Notes under the pieces: generated by a model
Seen by the model: the letters and a program-made list of their open reading frames with translations, nothing else
What the model was told of the DNA's origin: nothing
The model's database searches: none
Assembly (NCBI RefSeq): GCF_000516555.1
Contig: NZ_AZSJ01000003.1
Location: 1,979,302-2,043,301, forward strand
Reading direction: 5' to 3'
DNA from: Afipia sp. P52-10
GTDB lineage: Bacteria > Pseudomonadota > Alphaproteobacteria > Rhizobiales > Xanthobacteraceae
Length of the DNA stretch: 64,000 bases
Program-made: the position numbers and the translations under genes
Part shown: positions 52,042-60,651 of the stretch, piece by piece
How positions within the stretch are numbered: position 1 is the first letter of the stretch
Layout of the letters: each line of letters begins with the position of its first letter

Positions 52042-53364
52042 ATGCTTCGAACAACGTTGATCCTGGCGGCGGCCGCGATCGGTGCGTCTGCCGCGGCTGC
52101 GCCGGCTCTGGCGCAACAGAACGAGCAATACATGCCGGCGCTGGTCTATCGCACCGGCCCTTACGCGCCGAACGGCATTCCGTTCGCCAACGGCGTGATG
52201 GACTACTGGAATCTCGTCAACGAGCGCGATGGCGGCGTCAACGGCGTCAAACTCGTGGGCGAGGAATGCGAAACCGGCTACGCCACCGACAAGGGGGTCG
52301 AATGCTATGAGCGCATGAAGGGCAAGGGGCCGACCGGCGCCTCGTACTTCTCGCCGCTGTCGACCGGGATCACCTTCGCGCTGACGGAGAAGGTACCGGC
52401 CGACAAGATTCCGCTTCTGACCATGGGCTACGGCCGCTCGGAAAGCCGTGACGGTTCGGTGTTCCCGTGGAATTTCATCGCCGCCGGCAGCTATTGGACT
52501 GCGGCCGACGTGGCGATCCAGCATATCGCCAAGGAGTTCGGCGGGCTCGACAAGCTGAAGGGCAAGAAGATCAGCCTCGTCTATCACGACAGCCCCTATG
52601 GCAAGGAGCCGATTCCGGCGCTGGAGGCGCGAGCGAAGCAGGACGGATTCATCTTCAAGGCGATTCCGGTGACGCATCCAGGCGTCGAGCAGAAATCGCA
52701 GTGGCTGTCGATCCGGCAGGATCGGCCGGACTATGTGCTGCTGTGGGGGTGGGGTGTGATGAACCCGACGGCGATCTCGGAGGCGGCTGCCGTCGGCTAT
52801 CCGCGTGACAAGATCATCGGCGTGTGGTGGGCCGGTGCGGAGCCGGATGTGGTGCCGGGCGGCGAGCAGTCGGTCGGCTACAAGGCGCTGATGCTGCAGC
52901 ATGGCGCGGGCAAGTATCCGGTGCACGCCGATATCGAGAAGTTCCTGATCGCGAAGGGCAAGGCCCAGGTGAAAGCCGAGGATGCGGGCCATGTGCTCTA
53001 TAACCGTGGCCTGCTGAACTCAATGATCGGCGTCGAGGCCATCCGCACCGCGCAGAAGAAGTTCGGCAACAAGCCGCTCACCGGCGAGCAGATCCGCTGG
53101 GGCTTCGAGAACCTCGATCTCACGGCGGCGCGCATCAAGGAGCTCGGCTTCGAAGGTATGATCCAGCCGATGAAGTTCTCCTGCATGGACCATCAGGGGG
53201 CGGACGTCGCTCGCGTTCAGCAGTGGGACGGCAAAGGCTGGAAGATCATCTCCGACTACTACACCGCGGATCGCAAGATCCTCGATGCGATGGTCAAGGA
53301 TGCCGCGGCGAAGTACGCCACGGAGAAGAAGATCACGCCGCGCGACTGCTCGAAGGAGAGCTGA
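52042..53364 (+). CDS. livK: Branched-chain-type ABC transporter substrate-binding protein
   Basis: Periplasmic binding protein, 440 residues, of the LivK/receptor family ligand-binding region. Signal MLRTTLILAAAAIGASAAAAPALAQ, then LVYRTGPYAPNGIPFANGVMDYWNLVNERDGGVNG, and KGKKISLVYHDSPYGKEPIPALEARAKQ. The family is used for amino acids but also for aromatic acids; the flanking ligases favour the latter. It has the best ribosome site in the operon (AAGGAGGA) and a strong hairpin follows it, both fitting high expression of the binding protein. Confidence 0.9.
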   Translation: MLRTTLILAAAAIGASAAAAPALAQQNEQYMPALVYRTGPYAPNGIPFANGVMDYWNLVNERDGGVNGVKLVGEECETGYATDKGVECYERMKGKGPTGASYFSPLSTGITFALTEKVPADKIPLLTMGYGRSESRDGSVFPWNFIAAGSYWTAADVAIQHIAKEFGGLDKLKGKKISLVYHDSPYGKEPIPALEARAKQDGFIFKAIPVTHPGVEQKSQWLSIRQDRPDYVLLWGWGVMNPTAISEAAAVGYPRDKIIGVWWAGAEPDVVPGGEQSVGYKALMLQHGAGKYPVHADIEKFLIAKGKAQVKAEDAGHVLYNRGLLNSMIGVEAIRTAQKKFGNKPLTGEQIRWGFENLDLTAARIKELGFEGMIQPMKFSCMDHQGADVARVQQWDGKGWKIISDYYTADRKILDAMVKDAAAKYATEKKITPRDCSKES

Positions 53365-53379
53365 TCGGCGTGTGACGAT

Positions 53380-53403
53380 CGGGAGAGCGGTGACGCTCTC
53401 CCG
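53380..53403 (+). terminator. GNRA-loop hairpin between binding-protein gene and livF
   Basis: Perfect 10-bp stem CGGGAGAGCG / CGCTCTCCCG closed by GTGA, a GNRA tetraloop, 15 bp after the binding-protein stop. There is no T run, so it more likely stabilises upstream mRNA or attenuates than fully terminates. Confidence 0.65.
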
Positions 53404-53433
53404 GCCCGTGGTGTGACCAGTCGGAGAATGCCG

Positions 53434-54273
53434 GTGACGAATTCAGCCGCCGTGGCCAAGTCAGACGAAGCGAAGCCGTTCCTGTCGATCAACAACATCG
53501 AGGTGGTCTACAACCACGTCATCCTGGTGTTGAAAGGCGTATCGTTGCAGGTGCCGGCGGGTGGCATCGTTGCGCTGCTCGGCGCCAACGGCGCGGGTAA
53601 GACGACGACACTGAAGGCGGTCTCGAACCTGCTGCATGCCGAACGCGGCGAGGTCACCAAGGGCTCGATCGTGTTCGACGGCGCGGAGGTGCAGTCGCTG
53701 TCCCCGAACGAGGTGGTGCAGCGCGGCTGTATTCAGGTGATGGAGGGACGGCGCTGCTTCGCCCATCTCACCATCGAGGACAATCTGATGACCGGAGCGT
53801 TCACGCGTCGTGACGGCAAGGCCGCGATCGCCGCCGATCTCGATCGGGTCTACACCTACTTCCCGCGTCTGCGGGAGCGGCGGATGTCGATCGCGGGCTA
53901 CACGTCCGGCGGCGAGCAGCAGATGTGCGCGATCGGCCGCGCCCTGATGTCGCGTCCGCGCATGATCCTGCTCGACGAACCGTCGATGGGGCTTGCGCCG
54001 CAGATCGTCGAGGAGATCTTCGAGATCGTCCGCGATCTCAACCGCAAGGAGCGGGTTTCCTTCCTGCTCGCCGAGCAGAATACGACGATGGCGCTGCGCT
54101 ATGCCGACCATGGCTACATTCTGGAGAACGGCCGGGTGGTGATGGATGGCGAGGCGCGGGCGCTGTCGACCAACGAGGATGTCAAAGAATTCTATCTCGG
54201 CATTGCCGGCGACAAGCGGAAGTCATTTCGCGAGGTGAAGCACTACAAGCGCCGCAAGCGCTGGCTGGCGTAA
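53434..54273 (+). CDS. livF: Branched-chain-type ABC transporter ATPase LivF
   Basis: Second ATPase, 279 residues. Walker A LGANGAGKTTT near residues 46-56, signature YTSGGEQQMCAIGRALM, Walker B MILLDEPSMGLAP, H-loop LLAEQNTTMALRY. The C-terminus has an unusual basic extension (GDKRKSFREVKHYKRRKRWLA). GTG 53434 is ideally spaced (6-7 nt) from CGGAGA, which itself nearly touches an in-frame ATG at 53428; GTG 53413 is a third option. Separated from the binding-protein gene by the hairpin, and 3 bp from the next ligase gene. Confidence 0.9.
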   Translation: MTNSAAVAKSDEAKPFLSINNIEVVYNHVILVLKGVSLQVPAGGIVALLGANGAGKTTTLKAVSNLLHAERGEVTKGSIVFDGAEVQSLSPNEVVQRGCIQVMEGRRCFAHLTIEDNLMTGAFTRRDGKAAIAADLDRVYTYFPRLRERRMSIAGYTSGGEQQMCAIGRALMSRPRMILLDEPSMGLAPQIVEEIFEIVRDLNRKERVSFLLAEQNTTMALRYADHGYILENGRVVMDGEARALSTNEDVKEFYLGIAGDKRKSFREVKHYKRRKRWLA

Positions 54274-54276
54274 CGG

Positions 54277-55515
54277 ATGACCATGAGCAGCAGCTATTAC
54301 GACGATCTCGAGGTGAGGCCGGCTCCAATGCGCGAGCAGGCGATCGCGGAGCGTTTGCCTGCGACGATTGCCGCGGCGCTGAAGGCTCCCGGCTGGGCCC
54401 GGCAGCTCGCCGGCGTCGATCCTGCGGCCGTCACCTCGCGCGAGGCGCTGGCGAAGCTGCCGTTGCTGCGCAAGTCCGATCTCGTTGCCTTGCAGAAGGC
54501 CGCGCCGCCGTTCGGCGGCTTCAACACGGTGGCGCCGGGTCAGGCCAAGCGCATCCTGATGTCGCCGGGGCCGATCTTCGAATTTCAGGCGCTTGGTGAG
54601 GACATTTATGGTGCAGGCCGAGCTGCGTTCGCCGCTGGCATCCGGGCTGGCGATATCGCCATCAATTGCTTTTCCTATCATCTGACGCCGGGCGCCTATG
54701 TGCTGGAGACCGGACTGGAGGCGGTGGGCTGCGCCGTCATCCCCGGCGGTGTCGGCAACACCGAGCAGCAGGTGGATGCGATCGCCCATGTGCGCCCATC
54801 CGCCTATGCGGGCACGCCGGATTTCCTGAAGGTGCTGCTCGATCATGCCGCGAAGACGGGCAGGGATGTGTCGTCGCTGAGGCGTGGACTCGTTTCGGGC
54901 GCGGCGCTGCCGCCGTCGTTGCGCGATGAGCTTAGGATCCGTGGCGTGTCCGTGCTGCAGTGTTATGCGATTGCCGAGGCCGGCGTGATCGCCTACGAGT
55001 CGAGCGCGCGCGAGGGCTTGATCGTCGCTGAGCATCTCTTGGTGGAGATCGTCAAGCCGGGCACCGGCGATCCGGTCGCCGACGGCGAGGTCGGCGAGGT
55101 GGTCGTCACCTCGTTCAATCCGTTCTATCCGATGATCCGGCTCGCTACGGGAGACCTGTCGGCGGTGTTGCCGGGGGAATCGCCCTGCGGGCGGACCAAC
55201 ATGCGCATCCGGGGCTGGCTCGGCCGGGCGGATCAGACCACCAAGGTCAAGGGCATGTTCGTTCACCCCGGTCAGGTCGTGGAGGTCGGCAAGCGCCACC
55301 CACAACTCGGCCGCGTGCGGCTTGTGGTGACCCGCGCGAACGAGCAGGACCAGATGACGCTGCATGCCGAATGCGCCATGCCGTCGCAGGCATTGGTGCA
55401 GGAGGTCGGTGTCACGTTGCAGGCGGTGACCAAGCTGCGCGGCGAGGTCGCGCTGGTCGCGCCGGCCAGTCTGCCGAACGACGGCAAGGTGATCGCCGAC
55501 GAGCGGCCGGTTTAG
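54277..55515 (+). CDS. PaaK-like aryl/acyl-CoA ligase (AMP-dependent)
   Basis: AMP-dependent ligase of 412 residues, of the phenylacetate-CoA ligase family. Features: EALAKLPLLRKSDLVALQKAAPPFGGFNTV (N-part), the adenylation region LRRGLVSGAALPPSLRDELR, and LQCYAIAEAGVIAYES, plus the C-terminal switch RTNMRIRGWLGRADQTTKVKGMFVHPGQVVEV. The usual P-loop is weak, as in several shortened PaaK relatives. Probable start ATG 54277 or 54283. It ends the Liv operon, so the transported acid is probably aryl or acyl and is activated here and by the first gene. Confidence 0.85.
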   Translation: MTMSSSYYDDLEVRPAPMREQAIAERLPATIAAALKAPGWARQLAGVDPAAVTSREALAKLPLLRKSDLVALQKAAPPFGGFNTVAPGQAKRILMSPGPIFEFQALGEDIYGAGRAAFAAGIRAGDIAINCFSYHLTPGAYVLETGLEAVGCAVIPGGVGNTEQQVDAIAHVRPSAYAGTPDFLKVLLDHAAKTGRDVSSLRRGLVSGAALPPSLRDELRIRGVSVLQCYAIAEAGVIAYESSAREGLIVAEHLLVEIVKPGTGDPVADGEVGEVVVTSFNPFYPMIRLATGDLSAVLPGESPCGRTNMRIRGWLGRADQTTKVKGMFVHPGQVVEVGKRHPQLGRVRLVVTRANEQDQMTLHAECAMPSQALVQEVGVTLQAVTKLRGEVALVAPASLPNDGKVIADERPV

Positions 55516-55556
55516 TCCACCGCTCGGAAAGCGTGCGGCTTGCAGCCGTTCGTACC

Positions 55557-58500
55557 TTAGGGTGTCACTTGCAGCAACCGCAGTGCCGCTGCAAGCGGGA
55601 CCCGCAGCCAGTCCGGCCGATTCCGCAGCTCGTGATCGATTTCCTGTACGGCTTTCTGCAGCAGGAAGAAATGCAGCATCCGGTCTGCGGACTGCTTTGA
55701 CTGCGGCCAGAGTCCGACCCTCGTCAGCGTTTCATCATAGCTGTGCAGGAATGTGGTGATCGATTGCGCCCGCCAGCTCTCCAGTGCGGCACCAAGCCGC
55801 CCCTGGTCGTCGGTCGAGACCTTCAGCATACGTTCGCGGACGGCGCCGACGGAGTAATCGATCGAACGGATCACGCCGGCCACGTCGCGCGCCGCCGGCC
55901 CCTTGCGCCGCCGCTGCGCGAGCGGCAAATGCGGCTCGCCTTCGAGATTGATGATGTAGATATCGTCCTTCACCACCAGCATCTGCGCGAGGTGAAGATC
56001 GCCGTGGGTGCGGATCTTCATCCAGTCGGGCTTGCTCGACAACAGCTCTTCAAATTGACGGTAGAGCTGGTGTTCGGCTGCGAGCAGTTGATCGACCAGC
56101 GGTGCCGTCGATTCCGGAATCGAGGCGCGGGCGCGGCGCAGCCGAGCATTGAGGTGCTTCGCCCGCGTCACCGCATCATCGATCAGATGAGCGACATCGT
56201 CGGGTGCCGCCGCCTCGGGCCGAAAATCTTCAATATCGTCGCGGCTGGCGAGCGCCGTCTGCATCTCCGCGACACGTTTGCCGGCGAGTGCCATATAGCG
56301 CTGGTAGGAGAGCAGCTCGTCGCTCTCGGTGGTGGCGTCGCTGTTGCCGAGCAGCCGCTGTTCGTCGATGAAGCGATCGAGATAGGAGGCGGTGACCGCC
56401 CACGCGTCTCCCTGATTCTGGATGAAGGCATGGACGCTGGCGATCGCGGTGCGATGGCCACCATGCACAAGCTTGACCGTGCCGAGCAGCGCCGGCGTGT
56501 TGGCAAAGCCTGCGACACCGGACAGGAAGCTGCCGACCTCGATCTCGGGATCGACGCCGCTTTCGAGCTTGCGCTGGATCTTCACGATGTAGTGGTCGCC
56601 GGCCTTCACGGTGGTCGAGGCGTGTCCGGTATCGAACAGGCGGATCGGACTGAGCGATTTCGGCGGCTTGGCCGCGAGCGCACCGGTTGCCTCGAACTCG
56701 AGCCGGTAGCCGAGCGCCTCGGTCGAGACTTTTGCCCGCATCGCCTGCAGCAACAGCGCGATGAAGTCGGGATTGGCGGCAACGTCCAGCAGGGTGCCCT
56801 CGCGAGAGCCTTGGCGTACGGCGGCGAGCGCATTGGGGTTGAACTGCTCGCGGTCGAACGGGTGCCAGTCGATCTGCATCGGGATCAGATAGCGGCCCGC
56901 ATGCGGTTTCTGGGTATCAACGATCGCCAGCCATGGAACGGCGGTGTTGTCTGCACTGTCGGCAAACGGCACCATCGCAGCGAGCGCTGCGGAAACGGGC
57001 TGATTGCCGTTACCGTCGCTGTTGCTCTCGGCTGCGAACCAGCGCATTCGCGAGAAGTAGGTCGGCAGCACGTCGCGGTCGAACACGCCGCGGGTGCGGC
57101 CGAGCGACTCCCAGGTGGAGCCGGCCGGAATCACCAGCGTTTCGAATTCCGGCACCAGCGCCGGCGAATCGAGCGGCGAGGCCGGCTTCTCGGTCAGCTT
57201 GAACCAGTAGAAGCCATAGGGCGCGAGCGTGATCATGTACGGCCGGTCGCCGATCGTCGGGAATTCGGCGCGGCCGAGCATCTCCAGCGGGATCCGCCCC
57301 TTCCAGGGCGACAGGTCGAGTTCGACCGCCTGTGCCGAGCGCGAGAGGTTGGCGACGCACAGGATGACCTCGTCCTGATACTGCCGGACATAGGCGAGCA
57401 CCGCGCGGTTGCTCGGACGTACGAAGGCCATGCTGCCGCGGCCGAAAGCCAGGGTCGATTTGCGCACGGCGATCAGCCGCTTCATCCAGCTCAAGAGCGA
57501 GGAAATGCTGCGCGATTGCGCCTCGACGTTGACCGCCTCGTAGCCGTAGACCGGGTCCATGATCACTGGAGCGAACAGCCGGGCGGGGTCGGCGCGCGAG
57601 AAGCCGCCGTTGCGATCGGGCGACCACTGCATCGGCGTGCGAACGCCGTTGCGGTCGCCGAGATAGATGTTGTCGCCCATGCCGATCTCGTCACCGTAAT
57701 AGACGATCGGCGTTCCCGGAAACGACAGCAGCAGCGAATTCATCAGCTCGATCTTGCGGCGATCGTTGTCCATCAGCGGCGCGAGACGGCGGCGGATGCC
57801 GAGATTGATGCGGGCGCGCGGGTCGGCAGCGTAGGTCGACCACAGGTAGTCGCGCTCGCTGTCGGTCACCATCTCCAGCGTCAGCTCGTCGTGGTTGCGC
57901 AGGAACATCGCCCACTGGCAGTTGAACGGGATGTCCGGCGTCTGCCGCAGGATATCGGCGATCGGGAAACGGTCCTCCTGGGCGATCGCCATGTAGATGC
58001 GCGGCATCAGCGGGAAGTGATAGGCCATGTGGCATTCGTCGCCGTTGCCGAAATAGCTCTGCACATCCTCCGGCCACAGATTGGCTTCGGCGAGGAAGAT
58101 GCGGTCCTTGGCGTAGGCGTCCATCTGCTTGCGCAGATGTTTGATCACCGCATGGGTTTCGGGAAGGTTGTCGTTGGTGGTCCCTTCGCGTTCGCAGAGA
58201 TAGGTCACCGCGTCGAGGCGGAAGCCATCGACGCCGGCCTCCAGCCAGCGCTTCATCACCCGCGACACGGCATCGACCACGCGCGGATTATCGAAGTTGA
58301 GATCGGGCTGGTGCGAGAAGAAGCGATGCCAGTAATAGGCCTTGGCTTCCGGATCCCAGGTCCAGTTGGATTTCTCGACGTCCGGGAAGACGATGCGCGT
58401 GCCTTTGTATTTCTGGTCGCTGTCGCTCCAGACATACCAGTCGCGGGCGCTCGAACCCGGCGGGCTGCGGCGGGCGCGTCGGAACCAGGGATGCTGGTCC

Positions 58501-58868
58501 GAGGTGTGGTTGATGACGAGCTCGGTGATGACGCGCAGGCCGCGCCGCTTCGCCTCGGCGATGAAGCGGCGGAAGTCCTTCATTGTGCCGAAGTCGGGAT
58601 TGATCGCGCCGTAGTCGGCGATGTCGTAGCCGTCGTCGCGCCCCGGCGAGGGATAGAACGGCATCAACCAGAGCGCGGTGACGCCGAGATCCTGCAGGTA
58701 ATCAAGCTTCTCGATCAGTCCGGCGAAGTCGCCGATGCCGTCATTGTTGCTGTCGGCAAACGCCTTGACGTGAAGCTGATAGATGATCGCGTCCTTGTAC
58801 CACAGGGTGTCGCCCGCTGGGGTGATGGTCGTTCCGGTGTTTCGATGAAGGGAGGCTCTGACGTTCAT
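55557..58868 (-). CDS. treS: Trehalose synthase / maltokinase fusion protein
   Basis: Fusion of 1103 residues. The N-terminal GH13 domain (1 to about 545) is a maltose alpha-D-glucosyltransferase: nucleophile Asp219 in DGFRLDA, acid/base Glu261 in AEANLWPED, and RNHDELT with His326-Asp327. The C-terminal domain (about 570-1103) is a maltokinase with the phosphotransferase-like HGDLHLAQ box. Together they convert trehalose to maltose and then maltose-1-phosphate for GlgE glucan synthesis. No glgE, glgB or treZ/treY neighbours are in the window, so it acts in trans with genes elsewhere. Very large size is normal for the fusion. Confidence 0.92.
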   Translation of the reverse strand: MNVRASLHRNTGTTITPAGDTLWYKDAIIYQLHVKAFADSNNDGIGDFAGLIEKLDYLQDLGVTALWLMPFYPSPGRDDGYDIADYGAINPDFGTMKDFRRFIAEAKRRGLRVITELVINHTSDQHPWFRRARRSPPGSSARDWYVWSDSDQKYKGTRIVFPDVEKSNWTWDPEAKAYYWHRFFSHQPDLNFDNPRVVDAVSRVMKRWLEAGVDGFRLDAVTYLCEREGTTNDNLPETHAVIKHLRKQMDAYAKDRIFLAEANLWPEDVQSYFGNGDECHMAYHFPLMPRIYMAIAQEDRFPIADILRQTPDIPFNCQWAMFLRNHDELTLEMVTDSERDYLWSTYAADPRARINLGIRRRLAPLMDNDRRKIELMNSLLLSFPGTPIVYYGDEIGMGDNIYLGDRNGVRTPMQWSPDRNGGFSRADPARLFAPVIMDPVYGYEAVNVEAQSRSISSLLSWMKRLIAVRKSTLAFGRGSMAFVRPSNRAVLAYVRQYQDEVILCVANLSRSAQAVELDLSPWKGRIPLEMLGRAEFPTIGDRPYMITLAPYGFYWFKLTEKPASPLDSPALVPEFETLVIPAGSTWESLGRTRGVFDRDVLPTYFSRMRWFAAESNSDGNGNQPVSAALAAMVPFADSADNTAVPWLAIVDTQKPHAGRYLIPMQIDWHPFDREQFNPNALAAVRQGSREGTLLDVAANPDFIALLLQAMRAKVSTEALGYRLEFEATGALAAKPPKSLSPIRLFDTGHASTTVKAGDHYIVKIQRKLESGVDPEIEVGSFLSGVAGFANTPALLGTVKLVHGGHRTAIASVHAFIQNQGDAWAVTASYLDRFIDEQRLLGNSDATTESDELLSYQRYMALAGKRVAEMQTALASRDDIEDFRPEAAAPDDVAHLIDDAVTRAKHLNARLRRARASIPESTAPLVDQLLAAEHQLYRQFEELLSSKPDWMKIRTHGDLHLAQMLVVKDDIYIINLEGEPHLPLAQRRRKGPAARDVAGVIRSIDYSVGAVRERMLKVSTDDQGRLGAALESWRAQSITTFLHSYDETLTRVGLWPQSKQSADRMLHFFLLQKAVQEIDHELRNRPDWLRVPLAAALRLLQVTP

Positions 58869-59200
58869 ATCAATTCAAATCGCACCGGTCGAAGGGATCG
58901 GCGGGGTGATGTCTGGCGGCCAGCGGCTGCCTTGCTGCCTCTGCCCGCCGTGTTGGGATGCTGTGGCATGCAAAGAAAGATCGTCGCCCGTGTGACGGCC
59001 GCCAGCTCAGACGAAAAGAATGTTTGGAACCCGGTTTGGTTCCATGTGGGAACCGTGGAAGGGTAGGATTATCGCGCCAAAAGGCGGCGCCGGCGCACGA
59101 ACCTGCGCGCGCCGGGCCGCTCTCGGTGTTGATGTCCAGCGGCGGCTCACCATTGAACCGCCGATCCGGAGTGCGGAACGCGCCGCGCCGGTTGATCGGG
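58869..59200. other. Intergenic region upstream of the treS fusion
   Basis: The 332 bp contain the promoter side of treS and the end of the small exported gene. No RNA gene, terminator or credible short gene is seen. A large plus-strand frame covering this and treS is a shadow. Confidence 0.4.
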
Positions 59201-59479
59201 TCAGTGGATGCGGCAGACGCGGGCGTTGCCGACCCACTGGCCGAACACGTTGTATTGCGGCTGCCAGTAGCAATGACGGTGGCCATAGCCATAGGCGTAG
59301 CCGTAATCCGGTCCGGCCGAGGCAGCGATCGCGGTGCCGACGACGGCGGCTCCGAGCAGGCCGGCAGCGATCGCCTTGCCTTTGGGGCCAGCGTGGGCAT
59401 CCTGAGTCGAGGCGGCGATGCTGCCGGTGATGGCAAGCGCGGCGATGGCGAGGGTGGCAATCTTGGTCTTGATCGACAT
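59201..59479 (-). CDS. Small exported Gly/Tyr/His-containing protein
   Basis: Protein of 92 residues with a signal peptide (KIATLAIAALAITGSIAAS, cleavage after DAHA near 30). The mature part starts with GPKGKAIAAGLLGAAVVGTAIAASAG, a Gly/Ala helix-like stretch, then YGYAYGYGHRHCYWQPQYNVFGQWVGNARVCRIH with two Cys. I recall many similar small exported proteins in this group; function unknown. A consensus CRP-type site lies about 108 bp upstream. GAAACGGAGAC precedes the ATG on the minus strand. Confidence 0.7.
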   Translation of the reverse strand: MSIKTKIATLAIAALAITGSIAASTQDAHAGPKGKAIAAGLLGAAVVGTAIAASAGPDYGYAYGYGHRHCYWQPQYNVFGQWVGNARVCRIH

Positions 59480-59579
59480 GGTCAGTCTCCGTTTCCAGGG
59501 TTCGCAGCGGGCCGGTGCTGGCCTGCTTGCCCATTTGTCGGGGCCTTGGCGAAAGTGGTTTGAGACGGCGTTCTAGCTT

Positions 59580-59595
59580 TGTGACTTAGATCACA
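59580..59595. promoter_or_regulatory. Consensus CRP/FNR-family binding site
   Basis: TGTGACTTAGATCACA is a perfect TGTGA-N6-TCACA palindrome, identical to the E. coli CRP consensus half sites. It lies about 108 bp upstream of the small exported protein's ATG and about 90 bp past the end of the creatininase gene. A CRP-like regulator is expected in this genome; a Crp/Fnr gene lies at 46221. Confidence 0.6.
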
Positions 59596-59677
59596 TAGAC
59601 GTGGATGAGTGCGATCAGCTGCTCCTCGCAAACCGTCCGGGCTCGGATAGCGGCATTAAATCAAATATTTAGGCGGG

Positions 59678-60496
59678 TTAAACGCGAGAATCCGGCTCGT
59701 GCGCCAGCCGTTGCAGGTCGAATCGGGCGACGTCTTGCAGCAAGTCGCAGAACGCCCGCGCACCATGGTCCAGCACGGCGTGGCCCTTGTCGGCGCTGGC
59801 CTGCGTCGCGTCACCGACCGCACCGCTCGGGTGCAGGTCCTGCGCCGCCCAGGCAAACGGCACCGGCCGGCCGGCGCTCAACCAGGTGAAATCGCGCGCC
59901 ATCGCCACGCTGGACGGGGCGAAGTTGGCGATCTTGTCGGTGCGCACCTGATCGGGCCAGGCGGCGAGCATGATCGACGTTTCGATCGCCCCGCCATGGA
60001 TGCCGTGACGGATTTCGGCGTCGTCGAACAGGCCGTCCGGCACGCCGAATCGCGACCAGCTCGTGGTCACCGCCAGCATCGCGTGCTGTGCACGCAGATC
60101 TTGCGCGACCAGGCTCATCGCGGCGCTGTTGCCGCCGTGGCTCGTCACCATCACCAGCTTGCGGATGCCGGCGCGCGCGAGGCTTGCGCCGAGCGCTGAC
60201 CAGTTTTGCAACGCGATCTCGGTCGGCAGCGTCAATGTGCCGGGAAACGCAATGTGCTCGGTGGAGATGCCGACGGGTTGCTGCGGCAGAAACAGCACCG
60301 GCAGCGTCGGCGGCAGCATATCCTTCACCCGCGCGAGATAAGCCTCGCCGATCATGATGTCGGTGCCGAGCGGCAGGTGCGGCCCATGCTGTTCTGTGGC
60401 GCCCAGCGGCAGCACCGCGATCAGGCGCGACGGATCGCCGCCCGCAAGCTGCGGCCAGTCGAGGTCGGTCCAGTCATTTGGCGAACGTGCGCGCAT
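59678..60496 (-). CDS. Creatininase family amidohydrolase
   Basis: Creatininase-family metal enzyme of about 272 residues. The metal site motif ATEQHGPHLPLGTD is intact, with VTSHGGNSAAM and GIHGGAIETSIMLAAWPD following. Members open creatinine or similar cyclic amides, or act in cofactor pathways. The start is uncertain: ATG at 60496 (MRARSPNDW) is preferred as the conserved core begins just after; a GTG 13 codons earlier is in frame. Neither has a clear ribosome site. It is divergent from the ABC operon across about 155 bp, suggesting a shared substrate or regulator. Confidence 0.82.
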   Translation of the reverse strand: MRARSPNDWTDLDWPQLAGGDPSRLIAVLPLGATEQHGPHLPLGTDIMIGEAYLARVKDMLPPTLPVLFLPQQPVGISTEHIAFPGTLTLPTEIALQNWSALGASLARAGIRKLVMVTSHGGNSAAMSLVAQDLRAQHAMLAVTTSWSRFGVPDGLFDDAEIRHGIHGGAIETSIMLAAWPDQVRTDKIANFAPSSVAMARDFTWLSAGRPVPFAWAAQDLHPSGAVGDATQASADKGHAVLDHGARAFCDLLQDVARFDLQRLAHEPDSRV

Positions 60497-60610
60497 GGGG
60501 GCCGGTATCCAGGTTGCTTGATCTCCAAAACCCACAGGGAGGATTTTGATTCAAGTCGCAGCAAGGTTAACGTCCGGCGGGGTCCGCAGGGCGATTGCCG
60601 CTCGAGCAAC

Positions 60611-60633
60611 AATAGGCCTATTTGGGCCCAAAT
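60611..60633 (+). promoter_or_regulatory. Two overlapping perfect palindromes upstream of the ABC operon
   Basis: AATAGGCCTATT (60611-60622, 12 bp) and ATTTGGGCCCAAAT (60620-60633, 14 bp) are perfect palindromes sharing three bases. They end 18 bp before the ATG of the binding-protein gene, next to its GGAG. The position suits a repressor operator or an mRNA structure blocking initiation. No matching regulator gene is adjacent. Confidence 0.55.
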
Positions 60634-60651
60634 GGGGGATGGAGTCCAATC

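Noticed and set aside
55743-59066. 1107-codon plus-strand frame opposite the treS-maltokinase fusion
   Set aside because: Arg/His/Val/Ala-rich composition typical of an antisense shadow in high-GC DNA; the minus-strand protein has full catalytic motifs.
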